A stretch of DNA of 64,000 nt from Bondarzewia mesenterica (lineage: Eukaryota > Basidiomycota > Agaricomycetes > Russulales > Bondarzewiaceae): assembly GCA_004802705.1 (NCBI GenBank), contig SGPL01000073.1, positions 1 to 64,000 on the forward strand, in the 5' to 3' direction. The notes beneath the pieces are model-generated. The model searched no databases. It was not told the DNA's origin and saw nothing but the letters and a program-made list of their open reading frames with translations. Positions 25,972 through 37,719 of this stretch are shown piece after piece. Positions within the stretch are counted from its first letter, which is position 1, and every line of letters begins with the position of its first letter. The position numbers were made by a program, and so were the translations under genes.

Positions 25972-26662
25972 TCAAATGCCAGGAGCACGAGCGTCGCCGC
26001 GGACGGCGGCCTTGCCACCCGTCGCGCGCAACTCGCCCTTCTCCTCCAGTTGGGGCTTGTGGGCTAGTTTACCCACCGCCTGAGAGTTTTGGGGCAATGT
26101 CGGGTTAATAGAAAGCTACCAGGAGCATAGCTGCTCACCTGCTCGGTCTTGCCGATGAGTTTGTCCGCAAAGCCGGCCTTGCCTACCGGACGATCGTCAG
26201 TGCGACTGGTGCCAAAGTCACCTGCAGTTAACGACGTGTCTCGATAAGCATAATAATTGGAGAAGTAGGTGCTGGTAGATGAATGAACGGACCTCGTTCA
26301 GTACCAGACGACCGAGCGTGATCGTAAGGAATATCGTGCTCCTGCTCCCTGTCACTGCCGGGAACGCCTTCGTTGTCGCGGTCAATGCCTGTTCCGCTGT
26401 GTCGCTGTTGCTCCAGCCCTGAACTGGCAGGCGAATCTGAATCGAGGGACTCGAAACCGGTAGGACGCCGTTCGAAGCGCGCGCCATTGTCACCGTGCTC
26501 AATGTGTTCCATGTTGCCGGTGCTGTAGTCGGTGGTGGTGGTCTGTGCGCCCCGCGCGCCGGGCAGGGGATCCGAGGTATCGTGGACGTGGTGTGTCGGG
26601 CGGGGCGCGTTGTCAAAGGCGGATTCGCTGTTGGCTGAGGTGCGAGAATCGTATTGAGACAT
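25972..26662 (-). CDS. CsbD-like small stress-type protein
   Basis: This hydrophilic, probably disordered protein of about 150 residues starts at 26662 (MSQYDSRTSANSESAFDN). Exon 1 is rich in D, H, R and T. After an intron starting GTCCGTTC the next exon reads RTDDRPVGKAGFADKLIGKT. After a second intron (about 26085-26144) comes AVGKLAHKPQLEEKGELRAT followed by GGKAAVRGDARAPG. The repeated GK..G..KL.GK pattern and KPQL.EKGELR.TGGKAA fit CsbD-like stress proteins common in fungi. The molecular role is unknown for the family; stress induction is inferred. It is divergent from the acyltransferase gene at 27423. Confidence 0.65.
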
Positions 26663-27422
26663 GATGGGTGAGAATGAGGAAATGAGGATGATATGTGGTG
26701 AAATTGGATGTGTCCGCGTCAGGTTGGGTTTCGATGAGGTTTTGGTTGAAGCTTGATGCTGATTTCAAGCTAGTACTGAGCAAGTCGTTCCGCTCTTATA
26801 GGTTGGAAGAACTATGACATCATTGGGGACATGCAAGAGGCCCTGCTCGTCATGAAAGCCTTGGAGCTGCTACTCTTGGATTCGCAGAATATGGTGAAAA
26901 AACATGGATCGCTGTGCTGCTGAGTGTGATGCTTTCCTGCCTGTGGAACGTCAAGTTGAGTATTGAGTCACCACCTCTTAGGCAGTCTTTGAACTGGAAC
27001 GCCTAAATCCAATCTTGATCTGACAAGTTTGGCTGATCGCTAGTCCCAGTGACAGACATGGCGCCGTTGACATGAACTGACCTTATTGCGAATGTCAAGG
27101 AGCGGCCAGGTCGCAGTTTTGTCGCCTCAAGGTGCTGAAGGTGCCAGTGCGCGCGCCGGGATGTGACGGACAAGCACATTTATGAAACCGGGCCGCGGAG
27201 TTGAGCGCATCGCATGTGTCCGGAAAAAGCAATGACAGGTATCCTCCTCCGGAGTCCGACTCGACGGGTCCTTAACTCAAAAAGTTGCACTGTCTTGTGC
27301 ACCATCCATGTCCTTCTGACCTGGCCGCTTCAATTCCCTGCGCACTTTATATCTTGTATTTCTCGAGCGTTTCGATCTCTATATAAAGGCTCGGCTGTGA
27401 CGGTGTAATTTCTATCTCGGAA
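26663..27422. promoter_or_regulatory. Divergent promoter region with TATA box
   Basis: A 760-bp region between divergent genes. A strong TATA element (TATATAAAG, 27380-27388) faces the acyltransferase gene. It lies only about 35 nt before its ATG, implying a very short 5' leader if it is used for that start. Confidence 0.45.
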
Positions 27423-30400
27423 ATGGTGGCCACAAAGCGCGTCCCCGATACGCCGGACGACGAGTCTGGCAGCGAAACTGCCTCGACTTTGAGCGATTCA
27501 GCATCGAAAGCGCTGGATGAACAGACGCAACACTTGCGGACGGAGCTTTCAGACGAGGTCAGGGGATTGAAGAAGAAGAAAGGAAAGGTTCGTGGGTTGA
27601 ATGGCATCACACGAGCGCATAGACGAACAGATATTTTTAGTGCTACGACCAGCATTTCTATACCACTCGAAGATTTCTGTTCCCGTTCGGAATTTTTTGT
27701 GCGTCCATTTTTTCTCACATACTGAGTACATCTATCATTAAGCTGCTGGCGACTGAACTCGGTCGCGTAGTGGGCACTTTGTTCGGCTTCATACTCATCC
27801 AACCCACCGAGCTGCCCGACTGGCCTGCACAGGTCGCGCTCTACCTCGACGAACACGACCTCTCCTTCTCGCTCCCGCCCCTCCCACAATTTGACCTGAC
27901 GCGCCTAGAAACGGAGTGGAGGAGGTTCACTAGCAGCATCCCCGAGCCATGGAAACTGAACAACGACGGGCGGGAATTCCAGGTCGGCGACGTGATCAAG
28001 GAGAGAGGGTTGACTGCTGAGTACCCTGTGGTGCTTGTGCCTGGGATTGCATCTACTGTAAGTACCTATGTGACATGCATGCTATCGGACACCAGCGTGC
28101 AATATTCATGCCATCTCCTTCCAGGGCCTTATATCCTGGTCGAGTTCGCCAGAGTACCGCTCCCTTTTCCGTCAGAAGATGTGGGGCGGGTTTCATATGA
28201 TATCTCAAGTGACGTTCAATCGCGAGAAATGGATGTCCGCCCTCCTGCTGGACCCCATCACTGGTATTGATCCACCGGGCGTGAAGGTGAGGGCCGCGGA
28301 AGGCGTAGATGCGGCCAGCAGCTTCATTCAAGGTTATTGGATTTGGTCGGTTCCTTTTTCAAACCTTTACAATCTGTTCGCCGGACAACTGATTGAATTT
28401 TGTTGGCACCGTAGGTCGAAGGTCATCGAGAACCTCGCGGTCGTGAACTACGATACGAACAACCTGCATTTGGCTCCATACGACTGGCGACTGTCGTACT
28501 ATAATCTAGAAGAGAGGGACGGGTACTTCTCGAAACTTAAGACGACGATCGAGGGTTTCAAGTTTGTGGTTTCAGAGCAGTGCGTCAGGTCTCGACCTAA
28601 TTGTGTCTATACGGTACAGGAAGCGGCAGGGAAAGAAATCTGTCATCGCCGCTCATTCCATGGGGAGTTCGGTGAGTCTATATTTACAGCGATCACCTAT
28701 AGGAGGCGTTCAACGAAATTTCATGTTCGTCACAAGGTTGCTTTGGTAGGTCCACCCGAACGACAATTGCGAGATAGCCTACTGACAAGGGTGCTCGTTG
28801 CAAGTAGTATTTGTGAGTAGTACATCCTGCCTTTGATCGTCGACGATGCGGCATGACCACTCGCTATCTTGTCTCACTGGTTCGTCATTAGCTTGAAATG
28901 GGTAGAATCGCCTGACCACGGTAATGGAGGCCCTGACTGGGTAGAGGTATAATTTAGCCAGCTGTTCGCGGCCTGCATGTTTCTTCTCATATTTACCGGT
29001 TAACCTTGTAGAATCATATTCAGGCCTTCATCTCCATTGCTGGGACCCACCTGGTACGCCACACTTCAGACATTCTATGTCCCATTTTGCTAAACTGTAT
29101 CTGACAGGGTGTCGTGAGTGGATCTGCTTCCTTGTTTATCGAACATGACTAGAACAGCTTGGTTCAGACCAAGGCGATGGCCGCTCTGTTATCCGGCGAA
29201 ATGAAGGATACGGTACAGGTGAATCCCGCAGGCGCATATGGTACGTCTTTCTTCGTCTTGAGTTATGGACATCCAGTATGGACCGAACTGTGTCAGTCCT
29301 GGAACGCTTCTTCTCGAGAAAGGAACGGCAGAAGCTCTTCCGCAGTTGGGCCGGCAGCGGCAGCATGTGGATCAAGGTGATCGCTCTTCCTTTCTTTGCC
29401 TGCATTTACCGCTCATCACGAGATCTTTGAACCTTACTCTTCGTACATGGTGCGATACTTAGGGCGGCGACGCCGTGTGGGGCAACGCGACCTACGCGCC
29501 GGACGACGAGCCGGATAGCAAGCACACGCACGGCGAGCTGATCTCGTTCCGGGACGAGCTGCTCGCCCCGCCTCCCGACGAGGAGAAGAGCCCGGCGTCG
29601 ATCGAAGGCGCGCTCGGCGCCGCGGCATCTGAGGTCGGCGGTGTTGAGGAAGAAGGCTTGAGCCACGCGACGAACATGACAGCCGACGAGGCGGGCGCGT
29701 GGATCTTGCAGCACACGCCGACGACGTTCCAGGTGTGTCTCGAGCGTTTTCTTCTTCTTTCTTAGCGATGAGTCCTGCGCGATTGAGATTGATGTGGATG
29801 CGTTCGGAAGAAAATGATGCAGACGAATTACTCTTTTGGGATTGAGAGGGACGAGAAGGTGTTGGATAGGAATAATAGAGATCACACCAAGTGGACCAAT
29901 CCTCTAGAAGCTAGGTGTGCTCTTCGTTTGTTCCTCGGGGCTCGTTGAGTTTTATTCATGCTTGGTGACTTGTGGTAGATTACCCAATGCTCCTTCGATG
30001 AACATTTACTGTGTCTATGGGCACGGAAAGGAGACTGAGGTGAGTCTCACGTGCAATCCTCACAGGACATGGACTCATCAGTGCAAATATCTCGAATGCC
30101 AGCGGTCGTATTGGTTCGTGCGCGTTTTTAAGTATCGTGCCCTGCGAATCTCATGTTGTAATTGTAGGTATGCGTCCGGCCCGTACGAATACGACGAAGG
30201 CCTATCTGCTGACGCCGAAAATGGGGCGTGCGCAAATTCGTCCGACTGCCTGACGCTTCGTCCGCCGCTCGACATGCCGTTGTCGAGGCGGAGTTGGATC
30301 GACAAGGACTATACTAACGAGAGCGCCACGCCAAAGGTCCACACTGTTCTCTACCGTTTTTGAGGACGCACTGACATGTTCCTTGCTCCGTGCATTGTTT

Positions 30401-30789
30401 CTGGTCTATAGGTCCGCAACGGCGTCAAGATGGGCGAGGGCGACGGTACCGTGCCTCTGCTCAGTCTTGGAGCCATGTGCGTCGAGGGATGGAAGAGGAA
30501 GCGGTGGAATCCTGCCGGGATCCGGGTAGTCACCGTCGAGGTACGTTCTTTCGACTTCCATCCATTTTTTGATGGTAAAATAGTAGCTAACCAGTGGTAG
30601 CTCCCTCATCACCCCATTGCGACCATCCCACGCGGCGGTGCAAACACGAGCGACCATATCGATATCCTGGGTTCCACGATGCTGAACGAGATCATCCTCA
30701 AGGTCGCGACGGGCGTGGGCGAGGAGGTGCAGGACAGCTTTGTGTCGAGGATCCGCGAATACGCTAAGAATATTCAGTGGGATGGGTGA
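27423..30789 (+). CDS. LRO1: Phospholipid:diacylglycerol acyltransferase (LCAT family)
   Basis: This LCAT-family membrane enzyme moves an acyl chain from a phospholipid to diacylglycerol, making triacylglycerol in the ER. The N-terminus is cytosolic and basic (RGLKKKKGK), followed by an anchor. Downstream motifs are EYPVVLVPGIAST, the lid region GLISWSSSPEYRSLFRQKMW, and SALLLDPITGIDPPGVKVRA. Then come APYDWRLSYYNLEERDGYFS and the nucleophile elbow SVIAAHSMGSS (Ser of HSMG; the usual leading Gly is Ala). The later blocks are LSGEMKDTVQVNPAGAY, FRSWAGSGSMWIKGGDAVWG and GDGTVPLLSLGAMC (catalytic Asp), with a His in TSDHIDILG. All triad residues are visible. At least ten short introns are present, including a 6-nt microexon at 29108-29113. 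The stop is 30787-30789. Confidence 0.92.
29108..29113 (+). other. 6-nt microexon of the acyltransferase gene
   Basis: The exon GGTGTC lies between two 54-nt introns (29054-29107 and 29114-29167), each with consensus ends (GTACGC...CTGACAG and GTGAGT...GGTTCAG). Including it gives the reading GTHL-GV-TKAMAALLSGEM, matching the GTxLGVxKAM pattern I recall for this family. Omitting it drops Gly-Val from the conserved stretch. Confidence 0.75.
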
Positions 30790-31402
30790 GCTTGAGGGCT
30801 GGATGGGCTGTTTTGTCTGGATGTTGGACAGGAATGCATATTTTACTGACTATGCTGTAAGCATGAGATATACTAATCACGGCTCGGAAAGCGAGTAACG
30901 AGGTATGGTATCTATTGTGCTTTCTTGCTACATAATACTCATGTCGATCAGGAACTCAATACTTACACGATTTAATCGGTGTTGTTGAGAACTTCCGATA
31001 GATTTTAGCGTTCGGAAGCGAGGTGACAAACACAAACTTAGTATATCGCGAAACCAACTTGGCGAACTTGTAGCATACTGATAACAATGGGCGTCGCAAA
31101 CGCAACGCGGCCGTCATTAAAATTGCTTGGATTCGACAATGCGAGGGGTTCATTTCATTGGCGCATATGGGGACCAGTTTCTCCCTCATGATTTCAAGCA
31201 TAAGTAAGTTAAGAAGAATCGCGGAGGCGAAGATAGCGCTAGGTAGCGGTTTGAATCCGAAAAGGGTAACCGTCGATGTTGGCTGGCGGGAGCTGGCGGG
31301 CCGTGTCCCTCAAACCGGTCAGCACCTTCATATCCCACCCAACAACCTCAAGGCCTCTTCGTGTATGGCTCCAGCAATCTTTTACTGCATATTATATATA
31401 CA
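30790..31402. other. No gene seen
   Basis: A 3' flank of the acyltransferase gene followed by AT-rich sequence. A frame at 31158-31409 has no motif. The ATATATACAG at 31393-31402 can serve as the acceptor of the next, decayed gene. Confidence 0.35.
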
Positions 31403-32269
31403 GTTCTGAAGATCATTCCGCAATGGGTGCGTTTACGTCTATGGAGATTTCTTTGGCGTGACGGCACACATCGCTGGCCCGTAGAAAGCAAGGCACAACG
31501 CATTCGTGGAGGTATGTACATCAAACACGGCCCTCTCGTTCACCCTACAGAAGGTTGTGTCACCGATTTCGTCGGGAGGCACACCAACCTCCCCGTCCCC
31601 GTCGTCATTGACAATTTCTCGGTCGACAGTACATACTTAGTCCTCTTGCTTTCCCGGGCGATCAGCTAGTTGAGGTCTACCCTGGTCTACCGTGACCTAT
31701 CGGAGAACCAGATTCACAAAGTCAGTCGGCAACTGTCGACCATCCACGCAGAATTGCGCAGTTTGCCAGCGCCCTCCGGGTCCGTCAGCGGTTTCGACAA
31801 CACACCACTGTATTGTGAGCGCCTTTCACATGGCTGCCAGCGTCCAGGCGGACCGTTCCCTTCTACAGAAGACTCCCATTCTGCACTCATCCAGCGATCG
31901 GGCAAGTTAAACATACTCGAAGGTCAATCAGAACTGGTTTGGCAAAAACAATTCGCATCGCACACTCTCTTTCCCGTCGGTTGTGCTCACCCATAATGAT
32001 ATGGGACCTCATAATGTCCTCGTCGACGAAGATCTTAATGTGACTAAGTTCATAGATTGGGAGTCAGCTGGGTGATTGCCCGAAAACTGGTATGCATCTG
32101 GAGCTTATAATTTGAGCTTGCTTAATATCTGTAACACGTTTTGTTCAGGGAATACAAGAAAGCGACATACCTTCCTGTCTTCCGCATCAAACACGGTGAA
32201 TGGTTTGCGAACATGTCACAAGTTTTCCCTCAGTATTCCATTGAGCGAGAAGCAGAGGTTTACATATGA
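31403..32269 (+). pseudogene. Decayed APH-fold kinase-like gene
   Basis: Fragments of a fungal aminoglycoside-phosphotransferase-like protein appear in order: YIKHGPLVHP and LPVPVVIDNFSVDSTY (about 31510-31640), YRDLSENQIHKVSRQLSTI (31688-31745) and LRSLPAPSGSVSGFDN. The catalytic loop reads THNDMGPHNVLVDEDLNVTK (HGD replaced by HND), then FIDWESAG. Directly after this, at 32073-32075, a TGA replaces the Trp of the usual AGWLPE motif, and PENWYASGAYN follows in frame. A further frame change separates the C-terminal part (HGEWFANMSQVFPQYSIERE). There are also stops near 31667 and 31690. It differs from the intact kinase at 4076, belonging to a distinct subgroup without the acyl-CoA link. Non-functional by these breaks. 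Confidence 0.7.
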
Positions 32270-33216
32270 CAATACCGCTTAACACAGAACGACTGTCTTC
32301 TGTGTAGGTCGCTACGGAGACTAACAATACCGTGAGATTTACTATTGATGTTCTTGGTTGAGTACGTCGGAAGTTAGTTTCTCCTTTGTGTTTCGGCCTT
32401 CCTCATTCCGAAACGTCTCGCAATACCGTTTTTGAGTTGATGCTCATGCCCATCGTGTAATGGACGCGCCCCATCTATTTAACAGCTTCTGAGTCGCCGG
32501 AAATCATGTTGTTAGGATTGTCTGAGATAGGGCAGGATAGGGCTTCCGTAGTTGCTAGAATCACACAGGCGTTCACTGACATTCACTGTGTTCGAAGTTT
32601 GCCCTCATTAACTGTGTCCTCTAGTTCCCATCGAAGTTCGCGAGATTTCCCCTTGTTCGACCATGATTTCTATCTTGATGTGCCCATCTCTACTCCATCG
32701 CGCCGTCTACTGATTGATACCAGACGTGACGGTTGGGATACGATGTATCGGGTGTACTCTGACGACACTGGAATTCTCATGTGTGAAGTCATTCATGTTT
32801 CCATTGATCCGCGTTAGGTAGACGTCGCTGACAGCTAGCTCACCAGTAAGGGATATAAGTATCGCATGAACATATCATATATGAATCAAAAACCATCCCG
32901 AGTATACGTCGGCATCGGCGCCATCTCTCTGTAGGGTAATTGGGTACCAGTAGGCACCAGGACATACGAAAGTTGAAGCTGAGGTCTCGTGGACCAGTTC
33001 TTATCGATAAGTCCTGATACATAAGAACGACGAAGCATTTAGAAGAACGCGAATTTACTCCACGCATCACACCGTGCCAGAGAAGTACAACACTGCCAAA
33101 CCCCGAAACTCGTTGGCAATCACCAACGCAAGTGTATATAACCACCAACTCATTTTCATCATCTCCGACTCGACGCATCAGACCGCCACACCGACGCCAT
33201 ACTCGCCTGACCACGT
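32270..33216. other. No assigned gene
   Basis: A plus-strand frame at 32506-32817 (about 103 codons) starts MLLGLSEIGQDRASVVARIT but has no motif I recognise. Nothing else stands out before the DUF6914-like gene. Confidence 0.3.
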
Positions 33217-33765
33217 ATGCCGCAAAAGCAACCCACAATCACCCCTCTTCCAACACACCCCTCACTCGTCCTCACACTTGACTTAATCGACACGACACCC
33301 GCACGATTCCACTGGGCCCTCTTTGTGCCCTCTCCCACCGACTCGGAAATCGACGACCACGCGTGCCGTGGGACGCGTTTCCATGCCATCGGCGACCAAA
33401 CCATCACGGCCGGATGGGCATACGATCGCGTTGAATCCTACGCGCTCGGCGAGTTCGTGGGCCTCGCCGCGGCGGCGGTGATTGGCAGCCTAAAAGACGG
33501 GCGCACGGTAGACGATTTGCACGTGCTCCTGCGCGACATCCCCATGACCGTGCCGGATGTTGATGTTGAGCACGAGAGCAAATGGACATGTCGTGTGTGG
33601 GCCCGCGAGGCATTGCGTCGGATGCACAAAGTAGGCATTGTCGCCTGTATAGATGTTGATGCGTTGGAGGAGGAGATGTGGGTCTACGGGAGGCATGCCG
33701 CGGAGACGATCGAGAAGGGCAAGTGGGAGGGTGCGCAGCTCGTCTGGGCACGACATTCGAAGTGA
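33217..33765 (+). CDS. DUF6914-like protein
   Basis: A single-exon gene of 182 codons. Its core FHWALFVPSPTDSEIDD, then GTRFHAIGD, and a C-terminal block CRVWAREALRRMHKVGIVAC follow the pattern of a basidiomycete family of unknown function (recalled as DUF6914). The layout (HWALFV, an xxCRxWxxxAL helix, then an EEEMWVYG ending) recurs in the broken gene at 51282. A Cys/His pair (HWALF and CRVW) is reminiscent of papain-like peptidase folds, but that is speculation. The 5' flank is AT-poor and shows no obvious TATA. It lies in a stretch dominated by mobile elements yet is intact. Confidence 0.6.
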   Translation: MPQKQPTITPLPTHPSLVLTLDLIDTTPARFHWALFVPSPTDSEIDDHACRGTRFHAIGDQTITAGWAYDRVESYALGEFVGLAAAAVIGSLKDGRTVDDLHVLLRDIPMTVPDVDVEHESKWTCRVWAREALRRMHKVGIVACIDVDALEEEMWVYGRHAAETIEKGKWEGAQLVWARHSK

Positions 33766-35450
33766 TGTGGTGAGGATGAGTGAGATTCTAGGTGGGTTCG
33801 ACATTGATTGACGCCGCGGGTCTGAGATTGCTTGGCTTTGATGGGCAGGCTTAGCAGGGGTTGTCGACGCCGAAACAAGGAGAAGTGCTGAGTGCTTGAA
33901 CATTCGTAAATTAATCCGTATTGCAATCGTACAAACCCAGTTTATAAAAGAAAAAGAAAAAGAATCTGACATGCTCACCGTTGAACTTCAGCAGATTAAT
34001 GCCATTCCAAAACATGCAAGTAATTCGCCATCAGAAAACCGATACTTGCACCCTCGATGCCCGGCCAGTAGATCTCCTTTCAACAGACATGGAACCTCAA
34101 TACCAGGCAAAAAAAAGACTTCTCCACACTCACCTACACTTAATCCGTAACCCACAACACATATTACAAGCAAAAGAAAACTTGCTAGGTACACGACACA
34201 CAACTCCGTACGCAACCCGAAAAAATCTGCCCTGGACAAATTTTGCGTCGATGCTTCAAGCTGGATTACTTGAATGAGGGGGATCCTGAGGCACGAAGGT
34301 TGACGAGTGGCTACTCTGCCTCGGGGAGACTACTTGAATGGCACTCATGTCCTGGCCTGGGAAAAAAAAAACAGCGTGTCACGAAAAAGGATGACTGTAA
34401 CCGAAACGGGCACTGGGCAAGGCAAGGATCGCACGATAAGCAGAGCCACTCAAGTCATCAGCAAACGCGCGAAAAAAATCTATCGCAACGCTTGATGAGG
34501 GATACTCCGGAAAGTGGTCGTTGACCACATTTTTCCGGACAACGAATAGATTACAATGTCTCAAGACAGAAGCATGTATACTTACCAGAATCTAAGTCAA
34601 ATTTCACGAAGTAATTATAGATTGCATCCTATCATATTTTGAAAGACCATACATTGAGGACCTTGTGATCCCTAGTCAGAATGAGTTAGTAAGGGATCCA
34701 TAGCTATGGATGGCTTCGGAAAGTTTTCACAAATTATCTCGTCATTTCATTGGTAGCCTACATACATATCACTTTACCGGCCTCATCATTTAGTTGGTTA
34801 GCAGACATGCATATATTTCAATTCAAAAACGAGCACAAATTGTAAGTACAAAGTGAAGCGCAGGCGTCAGGTAAGATATGGAACATCTGGAGCGATTCAG
34901 AACATGGGAGCGGCGTGGTACGGTAGCCGAGCGCGAACGAAGATATCACAACATCAGCGTAAATGTCCAAGAAGAGCAAATGGGAAAAAAAGAACTAAAG
35001 TAGCTGCAAGTGAGATTGGAGAATCAGAAGACAAACTTGAGCACCCGGAAACGAACGACACGAGCAGACTTGTGCTGCCAAACGGAAGTGCAAGGAAATA
35101 ATATGTTATCTGTTACAGCGAAGCACATCAACATCGACGAATTCTTGACAGGAATAATGCGAGACAACTCACCAGATTCGGGCTCGAACTACGCGGGACG
35201 ATGTCGAGTACTTTATCAATTTTCGCTTTTTTGACGGTTGTTCCTGAACTGGTCTGGGGTTCGAGTCCTGGTCAGGAATCTGAAGGCGCGAGTGGGCACC
35301 GTTGCTCATTCTTGCAGGAGGAGGAGTACCGACAACCGGTGCATGAGGATGAATGCGCTGACGATGGGGTGGACTTGAAGTCAGTGATATGGGAGTCAGG
35401 GAAGGTGAACGTTGAGCTGCAGCATTGTCACTTTAAGTTGTACTAGTAAG
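33766..35450. other. Mobile-element flank: repeat fragment and hairpin, no gene
   Basis: No host gene is apparent. A repeat fragment at 34279-34338 resembles one at 54651-54715. A hairpin with an 8 bp + 6 bp stem lies at 34507-34540. The segment 34540-35100 is AT-rich. Purine-rich sequence near 35400 belongs to the tail of the DUF6698 gene. Confidence 0.4.
34279..34338. repeat. Dispersed repeat fragment
   Basis: The core GAGGCACGAAGGTTGACGAG followed by TGGCTACT and GGGGAGACTA recurs, diverged, at 54651-54715. Such short tails are often left by retroelements in these genomes. I could not identify a parent element here. Confidence 0.4.
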
Positions 35451-35683
35451 CAGAAAAAAAACGCACTACGACGGTGATGACGACGGGGAACAACATCATG
35501 TTCTTTCCATTCATCCTCACGCTGCATTCCCTCGCTTTCCCATTCTTCCTCGTGCTGCACTTGCTCCCTTTCTCGTTTCCTCTCTTCCTCTTCCACTTCA
35601 ATGGGACCGTCCTCGCTCTCTTTGCTTGGTTACTCGGGTTCTCCCTCTTCTTCTGGTTCACTATCTTCTCGTTCTCTATCTTG

Positions 35684-37288
35684 CTAAGATCGATGGGCTT
35701 GAATGGTAGACAAAAGGGTGGTCTTGGGCATGGCTGAGCCAGATGAGGATTGCTGGCCAGTTGACTTTCCAAGGCCAACCTGCCTGTAAAGTGACAATTG
35801 CAAAAATGAGGTTTTAAATGACTGAATAAATTTGAAATCTTACTTATTCCACCACTGCAGAGTCAACTTATGCCACTCAGAGTCCGAGTTTTGCGTGAAA
35901 AGGTCTACAATAATCTTGAAAAAATCTTCGCGCATGAACTCGGTGTCCTCAATGCACCAATCATCGCTGCTGCACAACGCCCAGTGTGTCTGGGCATACA
36001 ATATCAGTAATGTGTATTAAGAATGATGTGAGAAACAACATACCATAAGTGCAGCATATGCAATGGTGCGAGGTGTCACTTCAACCAAATCGTTCAGTTT
36101 TGCTTGTCTGGCCTTTATTCGAGTTGATTTGTTTCCCACGTTGTGCTTTAAATTAGCAGACAGAGACTGAAACATATGCCGCCAGATCTGGGAGATGTGA
36201 TGAAAGAGTAAGTATTCCTGATGCATTTGAAACCTAAATACATACCCGAACAATGAGCTCGCCATGTAGCAGACCCTTCTCAGGATCATCGGGATCGAAA
36301 TTCTCGCCCTCATACAAAAATGTAGGTAGGTCCTCTGCTGTTACTTGGATCTGCCCATCCAGCAGTTTCTGAAGGACTCTGCACAAGGGCATTCAACGGG
36401 ATGTAAATCGAATAAAAATGAGAGACTCGCCCTGCGTGATCCTCATCATACTCCATCAATAGGTCAGCCGGCATCAGTAATACAGTGAGCTGTGGGTGCT
36501 TGAATCCACGAGTATCCACTTTGGAGCTAGATGGTGAGATGATTGGTGTGAGCGACAGAGCTCCAATAACACGCACCGTAAGTTCGAGGATGCTATACCG
36601 GAGACTACCAACATCTTCTCTGCGTGCACCAGAGTGTGCTTTATTCATCTTAAAAAACAGTGCTTGTATCAATAACATCAAGCATATACTCGCATATAGC
36701 TGCATATACTCGCATATAACTGAAAAACTGAGTGTACTTATGATCTTTGCAAGCTCTTTCAAGTCTTCTGGTCTCTTTTCNAATGCTTGTAGATGAGATT
36801 GAAATGTGGGTATCTTGTTCAGAATCNCTTTGNAGATGCGCCAATGGTTATGCTCTCGTTCCNTTGANGTAGTGTACTTATCATCAGACAGTGGCCATAA
36901 TGCAGTAAAATTTCACTTACAGNCNTGCTTGTAAACTCTCCTCGTTCTCTTCCGAGTCCCCCTCCTCGTCCTCCTCCTCTTCTCTTGCATCTACCTTAAC
37001 ACCNTCNTGAAAAACGTTAATGAAAGTGATGAACGGATCCTCGCTGCGAGCGATCCATCTTGCAACCTTAGTATAAGGATCCAACGGTGAAGCGCTATTC
37101 AAAATAATACCAATGAAAACAACAATGCATGATGTGAGTATGCATGAAAGAAAGGAGTGAACACTGAAACATATGTTTTTTTTTTTCTTCAGACCAAGCG
37201 ACAACACATTTGAAAGTGTTCGACGCAGCGGGCTAGATCCACGCTCATCATTGGGCACTTCTGGATTATCGGATTCTGAAGATGGCAT
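35684..37288 (-). CDS. DUF6698 protein, 3' end interrupted
   Basis: A multi-exon gene starting MPSSESDNPEVPNDERGSSP at 37288. Later exons read ARWIARSEDPFITFINVF, an acidic linker, MNKAHSGARREDVGSLR, TRGFKHPQLTVLLMPADL, LPTFLYEGENFDPDDPEKG, LLHGELIVRIWRHMFQ and VTPRTIAYAALM. The last are THWALCSSDDW..TEFMRED, FKIIVDLF and LTLQWWN. This order matches the agaricomycete DUF6698 family, recalled as common near Plavaka-like elements. A TAG at 35684-35686 ends the frame. The same frame then continues as an acidic tail (EREDSEPEEEGEPE, TAA, PSKESEDGPIEVEEEERKRE) to about 35455. TAG and TAA are both one C-to-T change from CAG and CAA. Function unknown; likely an element-borne partner of the transposase. 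Confidence 0.68.
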
Positions 37289-37719
37289 AATATATTTATG
37301 AGTTATACAGAAGAGTGGATGTGTGAAATGTTATGAAAAAGAAAGGAGGATGTTCATGAAGAAGTTCAGGACAAGATGGGACGGCGCGACTTGAGACGCG
37401 TTCACATCATGTGATCAGCTCCAATATCACCGGACATGCAGCAACAACACTGTCTAACTTATTATTCATCTAAATTTAAGCTTTAATTTAAACAGGAATG
37501 TACTTTAGATATATTCTTAAGGTTTTACACATTTTTTTCTGTTACTTTTACTTCACTTTTGGATGAAAAACTGAACGTGTGTTGCAGATGATATTGTCAT
37601 GTGACCGCAACAGTCGATCACGTCCAAGTCAAAATTATACACCGCGGCATCTGATTGTCAGTGTATGCTTCCCTCAGGCTTTTGCCATGCACTGGCTCTT
37701 TATCCTCATACTTTTACTC

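Noticed and set aside
35240..35275. GGTTCGAGTCC at 35258, a perfect tRNA B-box
   Set aside because: The neighbouring bases cannot form a T-arm stem, and no D-arm or acceptor stem is present upstream, so no tRNA is called.
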